Assembly (NCBI GenBank): GCA_013178155.1
Contig: JABLXH010000030.1
Coordinates: 1-64,000 of the forward strand
Length of the DNA: 64,000 nt
Direction of reading: 5' to 3'
DNA from: Armatimonadota bacterium
GTDB taxonomy: Bacteria; Armatimonadota; Zipacnadia; Zipacnadales; UBA11051
Part shown: one piece after another, positions 60,319 to 64,000 of the stretch
Layout: each line of letters opens with the position of its first letter
Position numbering within the stretch: the stretch's first letter is position 1
Notes under the pieces: generated by a model
What the model was told of the DNA's origin: nothing
What the model saw: the letters and a program-made list of their open reading frames with translations, nothing else
Databases searched by the model: none
Position numbers and translations under genes: made by a program

Positions 60319-61338
60319 TCAGAACTGCCCCAGGAAACGCATGTCCCCGCTGTAGAACAGGCGGATGTCGTCAATGCCGTGGCGCAGCATGGTGAAGCGC
60401 TCCACGCCGACCCCGAAGGCGAATCCGGTGTACTTGTCGGTGTCATAGCCCACGCCGGCCAGGACGTTTGGGTCCACCTCTCCCGCGCCGCCCACCTCCA
60501 GATAGCCGGTATTGCTGCAGACCCTGCACCCGCCCCCCTCGCAGAGAGTGCACGAAAGGGCCACCTCCGCACTGGGCTCGGTGAAGGGGAAGAAGTCAGG
60601 GCGGAAGCGCACATGGCAGCGCTCGCCAAACATCTCCCGGGCGAAGATCTCCAGCGTGCCTTTCAGATCGGCAAAGGTAACGCCCTCGTCCACCAGCAGA
60701 CCCTCGAGCTGATAGAAGGTGTGGCAGTGAGTGGCATCTACCGTGTCGCGCCGGTAGCAGCGTCCCGGTACCACGATGCGCACGGGGGGCTCCATGTGTT
60801 CCATGGCCCGAATCTGGACGGTCGAGGTCTGGCTGCGCAGCAGGACGTCAGGCCCGCAGTAGAAGGTCATCTGCTCGTCCATGGCGGGATGGTATTCCGG
60901 GTAGTTGAGTGCCGTGAAGCTGTGGTAGTAGTCCTCCACCTCGGGGCCCTCCACGACGCGGAAGCCCAGGCCAAGAAAGATGGCGACCATCTCGTCAAGA
61001 GTGGCCAGCAGCGGGTGACGCTTGCCGACGCGGTGCGACCGGCCCGGGAGGGTGATGTCGATGGCGTCGGCCAACAGAGCGCGATCGGCGTCGGCCGCGG
61101 CCAACTCGGCCCTGCGAGCTTCGAGGCGCTCCTCCAGGCCTTTGGCGAGTTGGTTGAGCGCCGCTCCCACAGCCGGCCGGTCCTCCTTGGGCAGGCTGCC
61201 CAGCTTCTGGAACTGCCCGCGCACCAGCCCATTGCGCCCCAGGTACTTCACCCGGAGCTCCTCCAGGGCAGCTTCACTGTCGGCGGCGGCGATGGCAGCC
61301 TCCGCCTCGGTTTGCATCAAGGCGATCTCATCGAGCAT
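60319..61338 (-). CDS. pheS: Phenylalanyl-tRNA synthetase alpha subunit
   Basis: The protein has 339 residues from ATG 61338 with AAGGG 8 bases upstream. The N-terminal ~95 residues are a helical hairpin (coiled coil, AAIAAADSEAALEELRVKYLGRNGLVRGQFQKLGSLP) for tRNA contact. The class II catalytic core follows: motif 1 region LGFRVVEGPEVEDYYHSFTALNYPEYHPA, motif 2 GRCYRRDTVDATHCHTFYQLEG and motif 3 GFAFGVGVERFTMLRHGIDDIR. A C-x2-C-x4-C-x2-C element (CTLCEGGGCRVC) precedes the last strand, as in a subset of bacterial PheS with a zinc-like knuckle. It charges tRNA-Phe together with PheT. Confidence 0.95.
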   Translation of the reverse strand: MLDEIALMQTEAEAAIAAADSEAALEELRVKYLGRNGLVRGQFQKLGSLPKEDRPAVGAALNQLAKGLEERLEARRAELAAADADRALLADAIDITLPGRSHRVGKRHPLLATLDEMVAIFLGLGFRVVEGPEVEDYYHSFTALNYPEYHPAMDEQMTFYCGPDVLLRSQTSTVQIRAMEHMEPPVRIVVPGRCYRRDTVDATHCHTFYQLEGLLVDEGVTFADLKGTLEIFAREMFGERCHVRFRPDFFPFTEPSAEVALSCTLCEGGGCRVCSNTGYLEVGGAGEVDPNVLAGVGYDTDKYTGFAFGVGVERFTMLRHGIDDIRLFYSGDMRFLGQF

Positions 61339-61405
61339 GGCAGTACCCTTCTCGGTCGTGCCCGGTACGCCGACAGAAGCGTCAGGCGCACCGATGGCGG
61401 GGTGG

Positions 61406-61588
61406 CTACTGGTCCGCCAGGAGCTTGCCGCCCACGGCGATACTGTCCCGGGGCTTCTCGTCGAAGATAACGATGAACTTCTCCTCGGGGATGCCGGTCG
61501 CCTCGGCGGCGACCTTCGTGAAGCCTTCCGCCAGCGCGCGCTTCTTCCCTGCGTCCAGGTGGCTTATCGTCAGGGTGACAATGGGCAT
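61406..61588 (-). CDS. DmpI-type 4-oxalocrotonate tautomerase family protein
   Basis: The small protein has 60 residues from ATG 61588 with GAGG upstream. After removal of Met, Pro1 (MPIVTL) is the catalytic base. The sequence LDAGKKRALAEGFTKVAAEATGIPEEKFIVIFDE followed by VGGKLL is the DmpI pattern, which lacks the Arg11 of classic 4-OT. It is presumably a small homo-oligomer. Substrate unknown: tautomerases of this type act on 2-hydroxymuconate-like enols but many have no known pathway, and no catechol-degradation genes are present here. It lies between pheS and a DUF169 gene on the same strand (67 and 27 bases). Confidence 0.87.
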   Translation of the reverse strand: MPIVTLTISHLDAGKKRALAEGFTKVAAEATGIPEEKFIVIFDEKPRDSIAVGGKLLADQ

Positions 61589-61615
61589 CGCTTGCCTCCT
61601 CGGTCTGGATCGCGG

Positions 61616-62317
61616 CTACTCCGCGGTCGGCAACTTGCTCATGTCCACCGCCGCCCGGCCGCAACTGCAGCCGTCGAGACTGGCGATGACCGAGCGCAGG
61701 GCCTGCAGCGGCAGCGTTACGTACAACTGGTCCTCCGGGACATGCTCCATCTTGCGGGCCGTGATGTCGCCGAAAGTGACGTTGACGCGGTTGGTCACCA
61801 GCGAGTAGGTGATAGCCGCCCGGCACAACGCCCCGGTCGGGTCACACTGCAGCGGTTCGCCGGACTCGTAGTACGACAGGCCAATCAGTCGCGCTGCCTG
61901 GGCCGGGTTGCAGATGACGACGACTACGTCTGGCTGCAGGGGCAGCGTGTCCAGCGGGCCCAGCACCGCATACTCAGCCATGCCCAGGGGCGGCTGCACC
62001 GCCTGTTTCTGCGCCCGGTGGATAGCGGCCGGGCACGTGAATAGCTTCTCTCCGTTGATCAGGAAGTCTCGCAGCTTGCGCATCTGCTCCGGCGCGGGGG
62101 TGCGAAAGCCGAGGTACATGGCTCCGCCCGGGCAGGCCGAACTTGCGGCGCTAACACCGATGGTCTCACCCGCTGCAGCCCGGTGTAGGGCGCTGCAGGC
62201 CCGGCAGTTGGGCGTCTCAACGCCTTGGGGCAGCACGTCGGTGTAGACGACCCCGACAGGGGTGCGGCTCAATCCCAGGACCTCCACCAACTCGCGACAC
62301 CAGTCTTGCCATTGCAT
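61616..62317 (-). CDS. DUF169 family protein
   Basis: The protein has 233 residues. ATG 62317 (MQWQDWCRELV) is chosen because GGAGGT lies 7 bases upstream; an in-frame GTG at 62326 would overlap that site. Family features: PVGVVYTD near residue 22, a cysteine-rich segment PNCRACSALHRAAAGETIGVSAASSACPGG (~residues 40-68), ICNPAQAARLIGLSYYESG, and a C-terminal TFGDITARKMEHVPEDQLYVTLPL with CSCG. DUF169 proteins have conserved cysteines and may bind iron-sulfur or metal, but no function is established. It lies 27 bases upstream of the tautomerase. Confidence 0.8.
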   Translation of the reverse strand: MQWQDWCRELVEVLGLSRTPVGVVYTDVLPQGVETPNCRACSALHRAAAGETIGVSAASSACPGGAMYLGFRTPAPEQMRKLRDFLINGEKLFTCPAAIHRAQKQAVQPPLGMAEYAVLGPLDTLPLQPDVVVVICNPAQAARLIGLSYYESGEPLQCDPTGALCRAAITYSLVTNRVNVTFGDITARKMEHVPEDQLYVTLPLQALRSVIASLDGCSCGRAAVDMSKLPTAE

Positions 62318-62668
62318 CGCAGCCACCTCCGTGCGTTCGGTGAGCGGCCAGGAATCACGAAGCCCCGACCGGCCCCAGCGGGGACACCCAGTCCGCCGGG
62401 ACGCAAGCCGAGGCCTCAGGCCAATGCTGGCGCAACCACCCTAACAGGCGGCGCTCCGGGTAACGGTGGAGCTCTCCGGCGCGGCCTACGCATGGCCCCT
62501 CCGCTTTCGCCCTGGCGGGCCATGGCGGACTGCCACTTCAGCCTGCAGTTCAGGAGGGAACTTCAGCGGCGCGTACGCCGGGAAGGCTCTCAGCCCCTGG
62601 CCTTCCCTCTCTCCGGGGGCGCACCGTTATGCGCCCGTGCGACGCCGTTTGCCGCCTACTTTTCTCCG
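62318..62668. other. Non-coding region with several inverted repeats
   Basis: This 351-base gap on an otherwise tightly packed leftward strand contains GGGCGCA (62617-62623) pairing perfectly with TGCGCCC (62630-62636), and GGGAAGG (62580-62586) pairing with CCTTCCC (62601-62607). I find no open frame with a ribosome site or recognisable tRNA. The pattern (nested palindromes, no T-run) resembles intergenic repeat elements more than a terminator; a second copy is not in this window. Confidence 0.5.
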
Positions 62669-63451
62669 TCAGTACCTTTGGCGTATAGATTCGTAAAGCA
62701 ATATGCCCGCCGCGACGGCGGCATTCAGGCTCTCCGCCCGGCCGGGCATCGGTATCCTAACCTGTATGTCTGAGGCTGTCAACAACGCCTCAGGCAGGCC
62801 GTGGGCCTCGTTGCCGATGAGCAAGACGGTGCGTTGCGGGAAGACTATGTCAAACACGGAGTCGGCGGCAGCGGCGTCGGTCGCCACCGTCGCAGCGCCG
62901 GTGTCATGGGCCCACGCGCGGAACTCCTGGGTCGTGCAGACGGCCAGTGGGACGTGGAAAAGCGACCCTGCCGCCGCCCGCACCACCTTGGGCGCGAAAG
63001 GGTCCACACTATCGCCAATCACGATGACACCCGCGGCGGCTGCCGCATCGGCCGTGCGTATCATGCTCCCCATGTTGCCTGGGTCACGCAGTTCATGCAG
63101 GCCCAGGAAAACGCCAGGGCCTTCAGGCAGGGCCATGAGCGAAGCCCGTGGCATCTTTGCCGCCGCCGCAATGCCCTGCGGTGATACGGTGTCACTCAAC
63201 GCCCTGAAGGCCCGGGATGACAGCGCATAGCACTTGCGTGCCACCGCCTCCAGCCGGTCCGCGAGTTCCCGGTCCTCCAGCAGGTCGAAGCAGAAATAGC
63301 CCACTTCGGGCGTCCACCCGGCCTCGATCAGCGCGGCCACACTCCGCGCCCCCTCGACCGCGAAGAGGCCATGTTCCCGGCGCCCCTTGGCCGTGGCGAG
63401 TGACTGAAAGAGCCGGACCTGCCGGTTCTGCGGGCTGTCTATGATGTTCAC
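62669..63451 (-). CDS. SpoU/TrmH-family RNA 2'-O-methyltransferase
   Basis: The protein has 260 residues from GTG 63451, one base after the upstream gene's stop (TAA C GTG). The N-terminal substrate-binding domain (~1-100) is of the L30e-like type (REHGLFAVEGARSVAALIEAG). The SPOUT core follows, with motif 1 LHELRDPGNMGSMIRTADA, motif 2 VLLIGNEAHGL and motif 3 IPMPGRAESLNAAVAAGILLYE, which form the deep trefoil knot that binds SAM; the catalytic Arg is in IRTADA. It methylates a ribose 2'-hydroxyl in rRNA or tRNA; the site cannot be read. The frame is intact. Confidence 0.88.
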   Translation of the reverse strand: MNIIDSPQNRQVRLFQSLATAKGRREHGLFAVEGARSVAALIEAGWTPEVGYFCFDLLEDRELADRLEAVARKCYALSSRAFRALSDTVSPQGIAAAAKMPRASLMALPEGPGVFLGLHELRDPGNMGSMIRTADAAAAAGVIVIGDSVDPFAPKVVRAAAGSLFHVPLAVCTTQEFRAWAHDTGAATVATDAAAADSVFDIVFPQRTVLLIGNEAHGLPEALLTASDIQVRIPMPGRAESLNAAVAAGILLYESIRQRY

Positions 63452-63452
63452 G

Positions 63453-64000
63453 TTAGCTCGCGGCCCTCTCGGACAGCCGAACCACGGCCTTGATGACCTC
63501 GCGACGCTGCACAGCGTCGAGTGCCGCTGCGGTTTCGGTCAAGGGGTACACATGGTCCAGATCGAGGTAGTGGCGGGCCTGGAGCAGACCGCGCTCGATG
63601 AAGCCCACCACCGCCTCGTGGGCCTCGCCCTCGGCGTAATGGTAGTTGGCGAAGGTGAAGCCGCCGTTCACGCGGGTCGGGTTGATGGTTACCTTCCCGA
63701 AGTCGTCCACGCCGTAGATGGTGGCCGTGCCGCGGGGCCGCAGCAGCGGCAGGCAGCGGTCGAGCTGACCCACCTTGCCCACCGCGTCAATGATCAGGTC
63801 GAAATCGGCCAAGTCCTGGCTTCGCGCCGCCGTCGCCAGGTCTTCTGTCCGGTAGTCAAGAAAGTGGGTCGCGCCCACAGCCGTGGCGGCCTCTCGTCGC
63901 CGGGCACTGCCAACCACGCAGACGCAGGCGGCCCCGAGATTCCGGGCATGGTTGGCGAAGGCCAGACCGTTGCCGCCGGTGCCGATGACCAGGACCTTGC
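63453..64000 (-). CDS. Zinc-type alcohol dehydrogenase (MDR), C-terminal part; 5' end outside window
   Basis: The visible 182 codons begin in the cofactor domain: KVLVIGTGGNGLAFANHARNLGA, the Rossmann G-x-G-x-x-G motif for NAD(P), then VGATHFLDYRTEDL and FDLIIDAVGKVGQLDRCLPLLRPRGTATIYGV. The C-terminal helix-rich segment (HVYPLTETAAALDAVQRREVIKAVVRL) is typical of MDR dehydrogenases/reductases such as threonine, sorbitol and L-iditol dehydrogenase-like proteins. The N-terminal catalytic zinc domain is beyond the right edge, so the substrate cannot be named. Its stop lies one base before the TrmH-like start, so the two are probably co-transcribed. Confidence 0.85.
   Translation of the reverse strand, partial: KVLVIGTGGNGLAFANHARNLGAACVCVVGSARRREAATAVGATHFLDYRTEDLATAARSQDLADFDLIIDAVGKVGQLDRCLPLLRPRGTATIYGVDDFGKVTINPTRVNGGFTFANYHYAEGEAHEAVVGFIERGLLQARHYLDLDHVYPLTETAAALDAVQRREVIKAVVRLSERAAS

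Noticed and set aside
62318-62668. A tRNA or other small RNA gene in the 62.3-62.7 kb gap
   Set aside because: No cloverleaf with a GTTCGA-type T-loop and acceptor pairing could be traced; only short palindromes are present.

Overview
The window is GC-rich, gene-dense bacterial chromosome. It carries housekeeping genes (pheS-pheT, ftsE-ftsX, glmS, an IspA-type prenyl synthase) mixed with many large, mostly secreted proteins of poorly characterised carbohydrate-active families. The families I recognise (DUF6785-type membrane protein, DUF4091-, DUF4855- and DUF6259-like glycosidase folds, GHL6-type glycosidases, ConA/LamG domains, carboxypeptidase-regulatory repeats) are typical of uncultivated Armatimonadota and Planctomycetota/Lentisphaerota-like genomes. 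That placement is an inference from gene content, not proven. There are no rRNA or tRNA genes, CRISPR arrays, prophages or IS elements that I can support. GTG and TTG starts with strong Shine-Dalgarno (SD) sequences are frequent.

Layout. 1-4506 (-): a ConA/LamG secreted protein (cut by the window edge) and a very large secreted protein with a glutamine-amidotransferase-like and a degenerate PHP-like domain. 4652-6723 (+): RraA-type aldolase and MFS transporter. 6738-11095 (-): two cytoplasmic glycosidase-like proteins with beta-galactosidase-trimerisation-type domains. 11367-12533 (+): an M24 protein that has lost most of its metal ligands. 12629-25770 (-): a tightly packed run of eight genes (iron-sulfur flavoprotein, DUF6259-like, DUF4855-like with discoidin domain, DegT aminotransferase, DUF4091-like, a further secreted glycosidase-like protein, ParB-like, CBS pair), with several start/stop overlaps. 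25878-26789 (+): PfkB sugar kinase. 26845-31702 (-): a frameshifted lipoprotein, two tandem phosphohexomutases (one lacking the catalytic serine) and a GHMP sugar kinase. 31997-33994 (+): glmS, with a clear sigma70 promoter and a leader hairpin. 34100-39690 (-): ribulokinase, SGNH hydrolase, PAS histidine kinase fused to a receiver. 40399-42555 (+): DUF6785-type membrane protein. 42616-44697 (-): nucleoside hydrolase and an unknown secreted protein. 44859-45947 (+): UroD-family protein. 45967-52198 (-): ftsE-ftsX-envC-like-ctpA-like-LysM/G5-ispA, a divisome and cell-wall-remodelling operon. 52472-58063 (-): three glycosyltransferases and a frameshifted carboxypeptidase-regulatory-repeat protein. 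58152-64000 (-): pheT (lacking the tRNA-binding B2 domain), pheS, DmpI-type tautomerase, DUF169 protein, SpoU/TrmH methyltransferase and the 3' part of an MDR dehydrogenase.

How it may work together. The left 45 kb reads as a carbohydrate scavenging and remodelling region: secreted glycosidase-like proteins and SGNH hydrolase, sugar import (MFS, DUF6785), and sugar kinases, aldolase and mutases. The GHMP kinase, two mutases and GlmS form an aminosugar/hexose-phosphate module around a divergent promoter pair. The ftsEX cluster links septal peptidoglycan hydrolysis (EnvC-like M23, S41 protease, LysM/G5 binder) in one transcription unit. The best candidates for new biology are the 12.6-25.8 kb operon, the two catalytically altered enzymes (M24 and TAGHNP mutase), the shortened PheT and the glmS leader.
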